In this document: piece by piece, positions 37,092 through 50,345 of the stretch
Position numbering within the stretch: the first letter of the stretch is position 1
How the letters are laid out: the number at the start of each line of letters is the position of its first letter
Source: Ptiloglossa arizonensis
Lineage: Eukaryota > Arthropoda > Insecta > Hymenoptera > Colletidae
Assembly: GCF_051014685.1 (NCBI RefSeq)
Contig: NC_135055.1
Location: forward strand, 2,046,001-2,110,000
Length of the DNA stretch: 64,000 nt
Direction of reading: 5' to 3'
The notes under the pieces: model-generated
Databases searched by the model: none
Told to the model about the DNA's origin: nothing
What the model saw: only the letters and a program-made list of their open reading frames with translations
Translations under genes and position numbers: made by a program

Positions 37092-37255
37092 ATTCACGAT
37101 TGGAGTGAATTTTATTTGCGGACCGATGTGACTGGAAAGCGACATGTTGTTGGAGCTTCGACAAACCTATATTGGTATATTACAAAGCGTCTTCCTTCGT
37201 TTCCACTGCCCAATATACGAAGTTTGATAAAAAAAAAGTATTACAAATTTTACTA
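37092..37255. repeat. 160-bp direct repeat, copy 2
   Basis: Partner of 36372-36533. Read on the minus strand, both copies keep a similar peptide (AFQSHRS shared), but copy 2 has an in-frame stop where copy 1 reads Ser, so any coding ancestry is dead in at least one copy. Confidence 0.85.
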
Positions 37256-38409
37256 CACATTACTTAGAACGAGAACCCTTATGAAAATTGAAGAACAAGA
37301 GTCAATCGATCGAATGTAGTTTTGCTAGATTTGACCTCTCAAACGAGTTTGTTCGACTCGGATTGTGGATTCGTTAGGGATGATTTTGTTTTTTGTTTAC
37401 AATATTTCATCTCGTCGTGTACTGTGTGCACACGAAACGAAGTTCCTATGTTCATTTCGACTCAATTGGGTGATACTTCGAATCAAAGTGTTGCCCGAAG
37501 CTAGTGACCATTGTGTCCTAAATCCGCAATCCCACTTGTGTAATGTGTAAATACCATTTGAACGTCCAGAGAAACAATTTTCATCGCTACGAACATTTTT
37601 ACCCAATTTTCTCTTCATCGATGTCATAACTATGCTTTGTAAGTTTCGGAACAATTTTGGGATCGACTGCATTAGTTGTACTTGTACAGAGAGAATCTGA
37701 ACCAAAACCGACTCAATGAACATTCAACCTATTAACACACTTAGAAACCCTGATCTCCTAGATCTTATCTAACTGACGTATGCAAGTGTTTCAGAAAATA
37801 TTATCCAAATGTTAATACGTGCAATTTCCTTGCATTAAAAATGACTGGCAGGTCATCGATCAATATCCTACATCTCGTTGATACTTATCGTCGTCCTCCT
37901 GTGTCCTAACCAACTATACGTCCAAGATACACAATGTTCAAGATTCAACATCGCAGAGAGGTTATCTTAAAAATGGCACACTTTCAGCAGCCAATACTCT
38001 ACAATTTGTTATCTACTGTCACCCGCAACTTCGACCCCGTCCGATCCAAAAATGGCGATATCAAAGCGATCAGAGACTCCCTCGCAAGAACGTAACTGTA
38101 CCATCCAATCCAATTCCGCCGTTGGCGTTTAATCGCAGCGATTTAAACCAATTTCACTCTATAAAACAACGAAGCGTGAATACCAGGCGAGTGGCTGCTC
38201 ATAAGACTCTTATCCGTCAGGAACACCGACGGTCAGAGAGCGGGGTTCAACTATGAAAGTCGGAAGGTCTTGGGAGGATGACAACGTCGCTTCGCAATAC
38301 AACCAAGTTGGCTATTGTCGAAAGACAAAAGGTTCCACGTAAGTCATAACTCTCCTCGCGCTGGTCCTCGACCAACTTTCAGCCGGGACACAGTCGTTCT
38401 GTCTCTCGT
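37256..38409. other. Single-copy sequence
   Basis: No gene recognised. CTATAAAAC near 38158 resembles a TATA box, an ATG lies near 38252, and CACGTAAGT near 38336 resembles a splice donor. The intervening 29-codon peptide is not recognisable, and no initiator motif sits at the right distance. Confidence 0.3.
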
Positions 38410-38510
38410 TTCTTCTCTCTTTCTCTCTCCCTCTCCCTCTCTCTCCCTCTCCCTCTCTCTCCCTCTCCCTCTCTCTCCCTCTCTCCCCCCTCTCTCTCTC
38501 TCTCTCTCAC
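38410..38510. repeat. Long pyrimidine (CTCTCC)n tract
   Basis: About 100 bp of CT and CCCT words without a purine until ACACTTC. It is long enough to form triplex or nucleosome-excluding DNA. Confidence 0.93.
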
Positions 38511-39785
38511 ACTTCTTCTCACCACGGCTCGCATCATTTTTATTCGAGCACCGTTTCTGCAGGCGTCGACGGAATCACGGTGACCAGAAATTCCGAAATG
38601 GAATTACGGGATTCAATATGCACGCGCGATCGGTATACGAGCGGATTAACGTGTTCGTCTCGTTGCGCGGGTATTTTTTGTCCCGTTTGTTTATTAGTCA
38701 CCCGCGGGAATTTAACGCTTCGTTTGATTAAACCTAGGAGTTTGTCGAAGTGCGCGCGACAACTTGGAGTTTCGCTTAATAGCAAACTGAGACGAACTTT
38801 TGCTTTACGAGAGAAATTTTTATTTCCAAACAACCGAGAAGCAAAGTATTCCGGAGTCAACCTGGTCGTGAAATGAATCTTTACGATTCCCTTTTCGACG
38901 TAGGATGGATACTAGAACTACCGATAGATTTCGGAATATTAATATATAGCTCATATGTGTCTCGAAAGAAATCAATCGATGAAGAAAAAGAGGAATTTTT
39001 TAAATTGACCATACGTGTAGAATATAAAAAATCATTACGTCTTGGATGAGCATGCTGTGGAATTTCAAACGAATTTCATTCTGAAAGCAGTTGGGACCAG
39101 TCGTTTCGACTGGTTGGTAAATCTGGTGTTAACTGGACTGAAATTGTCAGAATGAGATTTTGAACCGACGTGTTGGATAACTTCGATAGTCGTGAAGTTA
39201 TTTCAGCAAATGCGCTAATTACTTTAATCAAGTGCGAAAAATACGGAGAACTTTTAATACCTGAACCAGACCTGACATGTCCGACGAGTGACGAATTCGA
39301 GCACAGATTACGAAAAGGAGAGACGATCGATCAATCTCCAATGAGCGAGTCATTTAATCGGGAAGCTCAACGATCTCGGTGGGTTCGCTAATTTTACATA
39401 ATTTTCAAGGCGAACCGAATGGGCGTATTGTTCACATTCGGTGCACGATTTGAGAAGTGGTCTTGGCCACGGGCCTAATTACCTCGTCGATCCGAGAAAC
39501 ACGCATCGTCCCGATGCATCATGAAGTACGGATTGTTTTTGCACGGTGTAATTATAGACCAAGCGACCGGCCGAAACTGCCGCCACCGACGGAATCCTCG
39601 ATCGATCCACTGCACCGACATGTACTAGACATTTAACACACTCGCATACAGCATGAATAACGATGCGGGCCATTTTTACCGTATTTCTGTAGATCGTGCG
39701 ATTATTGTCATCGTTACATCACTTCTCCGCCTCTCTTGAAACTTAGCCCGTTCTTTTACTCGAACGACGCGATGGAAAAAATTAT
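38511..39785. other. Single-copy sequence
   Basis: No gene recognised. The stretch 38540-38876 is open on both strands, a compositional effect. Confidence 0.4.
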
Positions 39786-39838
39786 CGCTTGGCAGTCGCT
39801 CGTAGGTTCAACCCTTAAGCCGTTCTCTCGCCTAAATA

Positions 39839-39969
39839 TTGGATTGTACGGGAAGTCATTTCGTTTTCCAAAATGGAGAATATATAATTTAATAAAATGT
39901 TGATACAGTTTCAAAAAATCGTGTTTCATTTTCACCGAAGAAAACGAAATGGCTTTCCGAACAATCCAA
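39839..39969 (+). mobile_element. Mariner-type MITE, family 1, copy B (131 bp)
   Basis: TTGGATTGTACGGGAAGTC at the left and GGCTTTCCGAACAATCCAA at the right form the terminal repeats. TA precedes the element; the following dinucleotide is TG, a likely decayed TA. It sits right after TTCTCTCGCCTAAA, which resembles the 96-bp satellite unit that begins at about 40030, so it appears to have inserted in the array edge. Confidence 0.88.
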
Positions 39970-40029
39970 TGATACCACTGTGACACGAATAAAAAATACC
40001 CGCGCCTGTATATCAAATTCTTAAGTTCC

Positions 40030-41290
40030 TCTCGCACCTAAACAATGTTAACTAAGTATCGAAGCCTTAAGCTGTTGTTCCACCTGTACAGTATTACTGC
40101 TTCGTAAAGTAATCTCTTAAACCTTTCTACCGTCTAAACAATGTTAACTAAATACTGAATCCTTAAGCTGTTGTTCCACCTGTACAATACTACTGCTTAA
40201 TAGAGTGATCTCTTAAGCCCTTCTACTACCTACACAATGTTAAATAAATACTGAATCCTTAAGCTATTGTACATCCACCTGTGCAATACTACTGCTTAAT
40301 AAAGTGATCTCTTGCCACTTTGTCAGTCATTTGCAAGTTTAATCCTTAAGCCCTCCTATCACCTAAACAATGTTAACTAAATTCTGGATCCTTAAGCCAT
40401 TATACATCCATCTGTACAATACTACTGCTTAATAAAGTGATCACTTAAGCCCTTCTATCACCTAAACAATGATAACTAAATACTGAATCCTTAAGCTCTT
40501 GTTCTACCTATACAATACTACTGCTTAATAAAGTGATCTCTTGTCACTTTGTCAGTCATTTGCACGTTTAATCTTTAAGCCCTCCTATCACCTAAACAAT
40601 GTTAACTAAATTCTGGATCCTTAAGCTGTTGTTCCACCTATACAATACTACTGTTTAATAAAGTGATCTCTTAAGCCCTTCTACCACCTAAACAATGTTA
40701 ACTACATACTGGATTCTTAAGCCATTATTCCACCTGTACAATACTACTGCTTAATAAAGTGATCTCTTGTCACTTTGTCAGTCATTTGCACGTTTAATCT
40801 TTAAGCCCTCCTATCACCTAAACAATGTTAACTAAATTCTGGATCCTTAAGCTGTTGTTCCACCTATACAATACTACTGCTTAATAAAGTGATCTCTTAA
40901 GCCCTTCTACCACCTAAACAATGATAACTAAATACTGAATCCTTAAGCTCTTGTTCTACCTATACAATACTACTGCTTAATAAAGTGATCTCTTGTCACT
41001 TTGTTAGTCATTTGCACGTTTAATCCTTAAGCCCTTCTACCACCTAAACAATGTTGCTCACATATTGAATACTTGAGCTGTTCTTCCATCTATGCATCGC
41101 GAATGTGACCTACTTGATAAAATGATCACTCGTCGGTTGCCTTTACGTGCAATCCTTAAGCTCAACTCCCACTTAAACAACATCGTCTGCTAAATCCTTA
41201 AGCCGTTCTTTCATCTATACAATATGACTGTAACCTATTTGATAAAATTATCATTTATCAGTCGCCTGCACGTTGAATCCTTGAATCGTT
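40030..41290. repeat. Alternating 96/130-bp satellite (226-bp dimer)
   Basis: AACAATG-type markers start at 40041, 40137, 40233, 40366, 40465, 40595, 40691, 40821, 40917 and 41047, giving steps of 96, 96, 133, 99, 130, 96, 130, 96 and 130. Long units differ from short ones by about 34 bp that include CACTTTGTCAGTCATTTGCA. Units share TACTGAATCCTTAAGC, TACAATACTACTGCTTAATA and AAGTGATCTCTT. After 41047 the spacing decays to about 41290. Confidence 0.93.
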
Positions 41291-42129
41291 ACGCGATCTA
41301 AATGACACAACGAAGAAAATCGTCATTCGACACTGACAATGCCCTACACTTGAATATTTCAAATTTGGTTTTAAAAGCGGTTAAATTTCCGTTACACGTG
41401 ACACGTATCAAAACGTTCCAAATCAATTAAAAGCAACTAGTACATCGTTGTTTCAATTCCACGCGAGCATGATGTGTATTTACATTTAGAATCTTATTGA
41501 AACCTTGACTTTCCGAAATTCATTGGACGAATTCCTTCTGGAAGTTACGAATTTAATTAACGGAAAGTTTCCCCGCGGAAGGTTCATAATGAAGTGTCGA
41601 TTGATCGCAATGTACAATTTTGTGTACCAGATACACGTGTAACGGAGACACACTAATCATTTTCACAGTGACGCAAGTATTCCAACAATTCCGTTAATGG
41701 GTATTAAAAAATAAATTTTCAAAATTATTAACACCTATTCATTTTTCATTCGATGTTACGAGCTAAGTGCGTGATTGCGTGATCCATTAAGCTTCGGGTT
41801 CGTCACTTCTTGAGCCTTTCGCGTCCCACCGCGTAAAATTCTCAAAGTGGATGGTATTCAACCTGGTGCTCGCAACTTCAGACCAGTTCCTACCTTGCAC
41901 GCCCCAGGGACCACGAGGAAAATTATCTTGCACATCGATTCCCACGACTCGAACTTTTCGACGATAGGAGCCTCTTCATCCATTAGAACAAATGATTTCC
42001 AGGCCACCGTCGATATTTCTCCATCAAGGTTCTTCCGGGGAAACCAAAAGCAAAGAAGAGAAGAGAATTTTGCGAATTGATTATGCTACTTCCTTTGATT
42101 CATTACGAGGGGAAGTCCATTTACCACCG
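41291..42129. other. Single-copy sequence between satellite remnants
   Basis: No gene recognised. A 77-codon plus frame (41847-42080) has no identifiable features. Confidence 0.4.
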
Positions 42130-42370
42130 GAACGAAGCTTAAACCGTTTTCTCACCTAAACGACACGACTGAACGAGATTGAGAAAAATATCGACTGCAC
42201 GTTGAATCCTCGAGTCGTTTTTCCACCTAAATAACGCGATAGAAGAAAATGACCGCTTAACAATCTTCTCTAGACAAATTACTAAGCCATTCTCCCACTT
42301 AAACAACACGATCGATAAAATTATCATTTAAAAATCGTCTCTACACGAATCCTTAAACTCTTCTCTCCTC
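42130..42370. repeat. Diverged outlying units of the 96/130-bp satellite
   Basis: Repeated AAACCGTTTTCTCACCTAAA, TCGTTTTTCCACCTAAATAA and CATTCTCCCACTTAAACAA at about 65-75 bp spacing recall the CTTAAGC-type and CACCTAAACAA words of the array at 40030. Confidence 0.6.
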
Positions 42371-44575
42371 TTTACTTTCGCAAACAATGAGAAATCATAT
42401 TTACATACAGAATAAAGTATATCAAAGAAAAAGAAAATTAAAAGACGAAAATTTGGAGAAAAAAGAAACTTGCCTGTTCAATCGTCCTGCATCGTTAAGC
42501 ACTATTTGATGAATACTTTTCGAAACAATTGACAAGATTTGCAAACCGTTAACAAATTTCCGAGATGTTTTAAAAATGAAACGAACGATTCACGAAGTTA
42601 AACAAAAACGTCCAACGAGTGTGGCATTTAAGGTGGATAAAAAACAGGGTAATAGCATCCATTAAAGTGCACGGACTTTCGTGAGTTACACGATTACGAA
42701 TTGACTGACAGCAGCATTTGAATATCTGGGCGCATAAATTAACAGCCACTGGCAGCGGCGCTCGAGTCCTCGTCCAAGAGTGAATTACTGGCAGAGATTT
42801 CACAGATCATTCGGAATGAAGCAACCTTGTCAGGTGATACGTTGCGAATTAATTTAGCTAGGAAAAATACACTTCTTGTTCCTTTTCTAACGCCGCGTCG
42901 CCACGGTGGAAATAAACGGTCGCAATATTACGAGTTCGCGAATATTTATGCCCACCTGAAAGAAAATAAAACATGCCGAAATACTGCAGTCTTGTACCCG
43001 CCTCAAATAGCGCTGCTGCGAGAATGAATAATCGTTATAACGTGCGTGCGCTTCACCACGGATCGTATAATACTTTTGTTTTTTTATTACTTCGGTATAT
43101 TCTTTTCCTTTCTAGATATTTAGAGGTGAACACTTGAAACTCGAAGCAATTTTTAACCACAACTGTACGATATCAAAATTCCACGAACCAGATGTACGTA
43201 CGTTATACGTTCGTTATGTATAATACGCAACGAACGAAGATAGGATCCTGATATAGTGGAAAATAATTGTTTCATCGGATTGACACAAGGTACGTTGTGT
43301 ATACGGTGGAAAAATAAACTTCCAGTGGAACCAGATCCTCTATTCTAAAAATTCCATCGCTACAGATGGACAAAACGTGCAACTGCACAGCTGTCTCGCG
43401 CATCACTCCGAAGGACCGCCCACTTCACAGTCACGTATAGCGCATCTGTAGCGTGGGGCGCGTCATATTTTTGCATCCAGTGCATAAGAACTCTCTGACG
43501 GCGAAGTTAAAATTGATTCCACGAGTAAATAGCCACCTATTTTCGTAAAAGCTCGCTACCTTTAGAAAACAAATGACACGGAACGATACGGAGATCCAGT
43601 GATTCGATTTCGATGCGATCTCTATTACATCCGAACGAAGTCGAAGCATCGGAATTTTCCAGCAACGAATATTCACGCGACTTCTATCCGCGCATTTTCC
43701 AAAGTCCTGCTCCACGAATTTCTTCAACCGTATACGAAGTGTATCGCACAATGGGACGCAATATTTTCAATTGAAAAATATGGAAGGCGATATAAAGTTG
43801 AATATTATTGTACGGTCCAACACCCGATTATTACACTATTCTCTATTAAGTAATATAATACGTCCGAGTGAATTGAAGACGAAATTCTATTAAAATGTGC
43901 AATGTATTAATTTTTCTAATGCATACGCCTATGTATTAGACACGTGTAACGTATTTACGTGTACCATCGTTTGAACAGAATCTACAGAATTTCTATTACA
44001 CGCATTGGAATTCATTCCAAGTGTACAATGATTCGTATCAAAGAAATAATAATCCGTTCGTTAAATTAACGATCCATTGTAAACTTTCAATTTATCCATA
44101 CTGTTAACACAGCATTACGTTAGATTTATGGTACTCGTAAGTGGATCACCACCGTCTAACCCAGACCTAACGAAAAGTGAGAGACCGTTCCGTCGTACGG
44201 TCGGCGACATAATGATTCTGCGCATCTGTGTTGCGCAGCCGCCCAGGCACCGAAACGCGCGAAATCGTGACGCGGTCGACAAGGGGAAGGGCTATCCGAT
44301 CATATTCCCCTAACTTGGCACGAATTTTTATCGTCGTGCGTAGACAAGAAAATCGAATAAATTACCGAATGCGTTTCGTTGCGCGACAGTTTATAAACGT
44401 TCAGAGTTTCTGTTCATCGATCGAGATCGCGCCAACGATTTTGAAACTTCCTGTACACACGTCGCAGGTTTTCCTTTCTATGTCTGTGCCCCTCTGACGG
44501 ACAAACGGACGTAGGGGCCGACAGAGATAGCCGAATTACGCCCCTGGCACTAACGACGCCTCTTCAGACAAACGC

Positions 44576-44576
<1 letters not shown>
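42371..44576. other. Single-copy sequence
   Basis: No gene recognised. The patch 44120-44500 is more CpG-rich. Confidence 0.4.

Positions 44577-44637
<61 letters not shown>
44577..44637. repeat. (CT)n microsatellite, about 60 bp
   Basis: A near-uninterrupted CT run with a single TTT interruption near 44626. Confidence 0.95.
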
Positions 44638-44639
<2 letters not shown>

Positions 44640-47156
44640 TATTCAGACTCTCCCCGGTTGCTATCGCCCTCTTTCTAGTAAATACTCGCATACCTGCGAG
44701 CATGTAACCGGAACAAAAGTTTCGACGCACACCGTCAACTGTCACGTTCGAGATAACACGAAAAGCTGGAAGCAGGAAGAAAGAGGGGGTGGCGGGGGGT
44801 GGAGGGGTAGCAGGGGAGCTTTCTTTAGAGACAAAGCGAGAGCCACGCAGACGGAGGTCCAAGGGGGTAGTTCCTCGCCCACCCAGGCAAGATGGTAATT
44901 GCAACTTGATGCAGAAGTACGGATGCAGTTTTTGCGTGCACCGGCTAACGAAACCGGGTGTACCGTTCGAAAAGCATCGTGTACACGCGTAAACGAAACG
45001 TCGTTGCTCGATATAGTAAATGTATACGGAGCAACGATATACTGTGCACTGTCCGTCGAGTTGTCACGAAATTATCTTCGTTCAGCTATTAACCCTTTCG
45101 CCTGCAATATCGTGCGAGACTCGTGGTAAGGAAATCGGACCGAACGTAAGAACCAAGGGTGAATCTTGTCCATGTTGAAAATATTGAAAAAAATATTTAC
45201 ATAACGTTCTCCGAAAGGAAATATAGCATTCACGAGGACAATTATAGTTGCGATCTTGATGGTGATTATAACACGCGGTATCGAAACTTAAATCGTGAGG
45301 CAAGAGATACACGAGGACGATCTAATTACGTCTACCTGTCTCTCAAGCTGTCACACGAGTACCATTTTGAGATACATACCAGTTTATGATATTCTACATA
45401 TACAACGTAGAATGCTAGAATAGGTCGTGTTTTAAATGTTAGTATGTACATTACAGGTTAAACAAATTCTACTCGCGTAACGGGTATCTGTTTTATTCGG
45501 AAACGGCGAAACATCTAGCGAGTAATAGTAGGAGGAGATTATATGGTGTAAATAATTTATTCGTGGATGAAATAGGGGCAGAACGTGTGTTTGAAACCTC
45601 AGTTCCTCGTGAGATATTAGACGCGGGGAGAAGATTGTGTCAGAAGTTATGATACATTCGGTGACGTTGGAAAAACTCGCGTAAAAATTTCCCGCCGTTG
45701 ATTTTTCACCCGGTACGTAAACTGCCTTTAATATTTGAAAACCCTCCGACTTCTTTTTCCCGCTTTTACTATGTTTAATGCAATATGCATCCCAGAGGCG
45801 TAGAGAAAGCGAAACAAGAGCGTATCAAACATATTGCGTTCCAAAACGTAACGTTACCGAAATTTATGTAAAATACGACGGGTAGGAGCAAAACACAAAT
45901 ATAGGGCATATAGTGAACATATGTATATAAACGACAGACCTTGGACAAACAGGCGAAAATAATGATACTTGTATAGAATAGGAAATTCAAGCAACTCGTT
46001 TTTAATAATATACAATGTGTACCGAATTAACATTTTATTGGTTGCTTCTGAAGTTTCGTGTGACAAAAAAGATTCTAAATAAAAATTGCCGCGAGATAAA
46101 TCGCCCGTTTAATAAATTTAAAATTATTCCTTTTATATCCGTTTCAAATAAATCCATATAAAATGATATTCAAAAATCATGATAACGGTCACGATGGGAC
46201 GTACAATTCATAAATTATGTTACCCGTGTGAATTTTAATACAGAATGATTGCTCTCAGTATACGTAAAGACGAATCAAATTTAAAATTTACATTCAATAC
46301 CTATATTTTTAATTACACCCTTTTCTTTAAACGAACTCATTTGTTTCAATAACGTAACGCAAGCTCGCAGTTCAATTACACGTTGAACGTAAGGTAAGTT
46401 GGTATATCTATTTGGGAGTATACAACAAATATCTAGTTATTTGTTTTTATTTACGTCTGTATTGTACCGTTTATGAATTGAAAACACAAAAGATGGTGAA
46501 CAACGGAAAAGAAACGAGGTAAATGTAAAATAAAGCGAAAGAAAAGTGCAACGGGGCGAAATGCAGCTAAACTACTATTATATAATCTAACCTCGATATA
46601 CACGTACGGAATGCGGGAAAACGTGGAATAAACGGGTGAAATTGTTTTCCATTATGTTTCGTAATAAAACATAAAATGCAATGTGCTTTTAACGAGCCAT
46701 GAGCGGGAAGGTTAAGTCGAGAACACTTCGGAATACTTCGCAGAGCAAATGAGAGAAACCGTGCGGATGCAAGTAGTCAGAGTCAACCGAATACAACGTG
46801 GCCCGGAAGTGGATAGCAATAAATGTCCGTATAGCTCGAGGTCCGAGTTACACGGGTGCACTTTCAGGATACCCAGACCTAACCCTCACATCGTTTCACC
46901 TTCGTCTCCAAGTACGAAGGTTTCCGCCTTTCCCGCGGGTCACCTGCAATATTAACGCAACGCCCTCGAGGAAGCCAGACAGCGAAGGGAAAGGAACCGG
47001 GTTCTCTGGCCCGAAGCTATTCCATCGCTGCACCATTTTAATATTGTAACCCTAAAATCGAATAAGTTTCAGTCGAGAAACGCCAGAAACACTTTGCTTC
47101 GCTTTTAGTACGCCATTCGGGAAAACTGGTATTTTCGAGCGTGTCAAGATACACGC
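44638..47156. other. Single-copy sequence, AT-rich from about 45400 to 46700
   Basis: No gene or array recognised. A G-rich run (GGGGGTGGCGGGGGGTGG) lies near 44785-44802, and a CpG-rich patch at 46780-47000. Confidence 0.4.

Positions 47157-47198
<42 letters not shown>
47157..47198. repeat. (GA)n microsatellite
   Basis: About 40 bp of GA with one early A insertion. Confidence 0.93.
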
Positions 47199-47199
<1 letters not shown>

Positions 47200-47349
47200 G
47201 AAGCTCGTTCACATGTAAGAATAGTGAGGAAAATGGAGAACAAATTGGTTGCAAGTTATCTCCGAAACCGCACGACGGCTTCGATATTATCGGTTGATAT
47301 TTTTCCTTCTACCTCAAGGTCAGAATTTATCGAAAGAGTAGAAATTGTA

Positions 47350-47475
47350 TCGGGTTGTTCGGAAAGTCATTTCGTTTTCAAAAATGGAGAATGTATAATT
47401 TAATAAAATGTACACTCTAAAAAAATCGTGTTTCATTTTCACAAAAAAAAATGAAATGACTTTCCGAACAATTTA
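47350..47475 (+). mobile_element. Mariner-type MITE, family 1, copy C (about 126 bp)
   Basis: TCGGGTTGTTCGGAAAGTC at the left and GACTTTCCGAACAATTTA at the right. The interior (AAAATGGAGAATGTATAATT, AAAAATCGTGTTTCATTTTC) matches copies A and B. TA precedes it at 47348. Confidence 0.88.
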
Positions 47476-48479
47476 GTGCTATAGCAGTGATTATCATTCC
47501 CTACTCTCGAGTGATAATTTTCACAATTAATTCAAATGACGAAAGCATCCCCCATGCTCCCAACTATAGGATAAATTTAAAGAGAATAAATTTCTTTAAA
47601 TAAAAATCATTCTTAGTATTATTAATTAATTATATAATTTGATAGCAATGTTAACTTGCGAATAATCCTTTCAAATAGAAAATTAATTTTAACGAACGCC
47701 ATTGCCGAATTATCTAAGCCTGTAAATGATTCGATAGAGAAGTAAATACACTTTTGTAATTGCAGAAAGAAACATACTGTTCGGATGATTGAATGATCGG
47801 ACAATGGAGGTTCTACGACAATGAATTCTTCTCATAGCTCTCACGATGAGACACTTCTGATTCTCGAGAAAAATTTTCACCAAAATGGATAAATGGTTCG
47901 TTTACATTCTGAGGTATGGATACTCAGAATTGAACACTTACTCCGCCATAAAACTCGAGACTCACGCCCTTTATACGTTCCGACTTACACGAGATACAAA
48001 GCGAACTGTAGCAATTTTCTCTGCCGACGTCCTCTTAGACAAAGAAAATCCATCGTGTATGAAAGCAACAGCAAGCATCCTCATTAAATCTGCACTGCCG
48101 AGCAATAACCCGATCTGTCAGAAGCACTCCTTTTATGGGATTCTCGAGTACGTTTCGTATTCTCATTACCCGTCTCTTTGAGGATCTTAAAGAAGGTTGC
48201 GTCTTTTTGGTACCAGTTACAAATCAGCCAGTGTAACCAGGTTCTTAGAACCGACTGAGAAAATAGCGAAGCGGAAGCAAAGTATCTCTGCACGGCCGTT
48301 GTCTGTCGCGCCGTATTTTCCCGCGAATAGATTAGAGAATTCATGCAATTCACGTGCCAAGGGAATGGAAAGATGTCGCGGGCATAAGCCATCGTTTTCT
48401 ATATATTTTCACGGGAAAGTTTCGGTCGTATTGAAAATCAAGACGTATCTACTAAATAGGCTAGGATCGTTCGATTACA
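47476..48479. other. Single-copy sequence
   Basis: No gene recognised. Overlapping frames near 47885-48526 on both strands have no recognisable domain. Confidence 0.4.
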
Positions 48480-48773
48480 TATGTATTATTGTATCGAATA
48501 AACTTGGAATATTTGAGTACCACTGAATATCACTATTCGAATAATTCGGTATTCGAATATGTGAGTATTCGAAAATTATTCTTCCCCTAAGAACCTTTTC
48601 TGTAATATAAACACACAGAGATGCAAAAAAGAAGCTGTTTCTAGGTAAACAATGCATTAGTTCTTTCTTAAGACTGACGTTTCGTATAGAATATTGGTGA
48701 CAAAATATTTCAAAGGAGAATAAAGTCCCAGAAAGAATAGTGAACGTACACAATTCGATTATACAGTCCACCT
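48480..48773. repeat. Fragment of ATTCGAAT repeat (48520-48575), then unique DNA
   Basis: CACTATTCGAATAATTCGGT and TTCGAATATGTGAGTATTCG occur near 48531-48570. The following 200 bp are unique. The core words resume at 48776. Confidence 0.55.
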
Positions 48774-49515
48774 GATACTATTCAAGTACTACGAATACTC
48801 AGATAAGTATCGGCATCGAGTATTCAAATATCAAATACTGCAGGACAATATTTCAAGTATTCAATTATATTCAAATTTGAGTATTAGTATTTAATTATTC
48901 GAATTATATCGCAATAGTCGAGTATTCAAGTATGAGTATTCAATTATTCGAATTATATTGCAATAGTCGAGTATTCGAGTATAAATATTCAAGTATACGA
49001 ATTATATTCGAATAGTCGAGTATTGGAGCATAAATATTCAAGTATTCGAATTATATTCGAATAGTCGAGTATTCGAGTACAAATATTCAAGTATTCGAAT
49101 TATATTCGAATAGTCGAGTATTCGAGAATAAATATTCAAATATTCGAATTATATTCGAATAGTCGGGTATTCGAGTACAAATATTCAAGTATTCGAATTA
49201 TATTGGAATAGTCGAGTATTCGAGTATAAATATTCAAGTATTCGAATTATATTCGAATAGTTGGGTATTCGAGTACAAATATTCAAGTATTCGAATTATA
49301 TTGGAATAGTCGAGTATTCGAGTATAAATATTCAAATATTCGAATAGTCGGGTATTTGAGTACAAATATTCAAGTATTCGAAATATATTGGAATAGTCGA
49401 GTATTCGAGTATAAATATTCAAATATTCGAATAGTCGGGTATTTGAGTATAAATATTCAAGTATTCGAGTTGTATTCGAATAATTAAATACTCGAATTGT
49501 ATTCGAACAGGCAAA
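48774..49515. repeat. 49/38-bp array, ATTCGAAT core
   Basis: AAATATTCAAGTATTCGAAT-type units start 49 bp apart (49032, 49081, 49130). Near the right end they alternate 49 and 38 (49326, 49364, 49413, 49451); the short form lacks the TTATATTCGAA part. The leftmost 150 bp are irregular. Confidence 0.9.
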
Positions 49516-50345
49516 TTTTATAATTATACAATAAAAATAAATAATAATTTCACCACATGTTCGAATCATTCGATTGTTTAAATATTTGGATACACAAAAA
49601 TTGGAGAAACTATAGCAGCCCTACCGGTGCACAGTCGGCGACCTGATCTCTGACGCGAGGGTCCAAGCACACACGCGTATTTACCGCCCTCTAACGCGCG
49701 TCTATTTTCACCGACTTCGAGTTATTAGCAGACCCGTGCTTCGAGTCGACGATGCTCTGTCGCGCTTGTTGTCTAGATGTAATAATAGTTCCCCTAACGA
49801 TAATATTTGCCGGAACAAACAAGTATACGCCGAGCGCGCATTCCCGTGCGTCTTTAACTCGGGAGCGTTGGTTACTTTGCGAAAATCTCACAGTCGCGTT
49901 ATGAGCGAAATATCACAGCGGTTGGGTAAAGTCTCAGTGGAAATTTCGCGTACCCAACATCTTCTGTGGAACTCGACAAATTTTTATTAAACCATGAATA
50001 TAAATGGAACTCGGCATATTTTCGTCGACGTAAAACGTGATGTTCTTCATGCTCCTTTAACATAACGATAATAAAGAACAAACTGGTATTATACGTCATC
50101 TTTTACTCGAGTAAAATTTCGCCCCGCCCCCTGGTCTTAAATTAGTTTACGATGGGGCACGAGATCGCGTGCGATGGTTTATCATTATCAATCTACCCGC
50201 TACACTCACGGTAATTTAATATCGAAAGTTATTTTTATGAATGTTTCATAATATCTTAAATGAAATTCAAGTTTAAAGAGAAACGATAAACTTGGTGAAC
50301 ATAATTTATAGTCCATAATCCAGACTCTTCGTAATGCGTAATATA
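49516..50345. other. Single-copy sequence
   Basis: No gene recognised. Confidence 0.4.

Noticed and set aside
38150..38345. TATA box, short ATG frame and splice donor (first-exon candidate)
   Set aside because: The 29-residue peptide is unrecognisable, no initiator lies about 30 bp after the TATA word, and such combinations arise by chance in a window this size.
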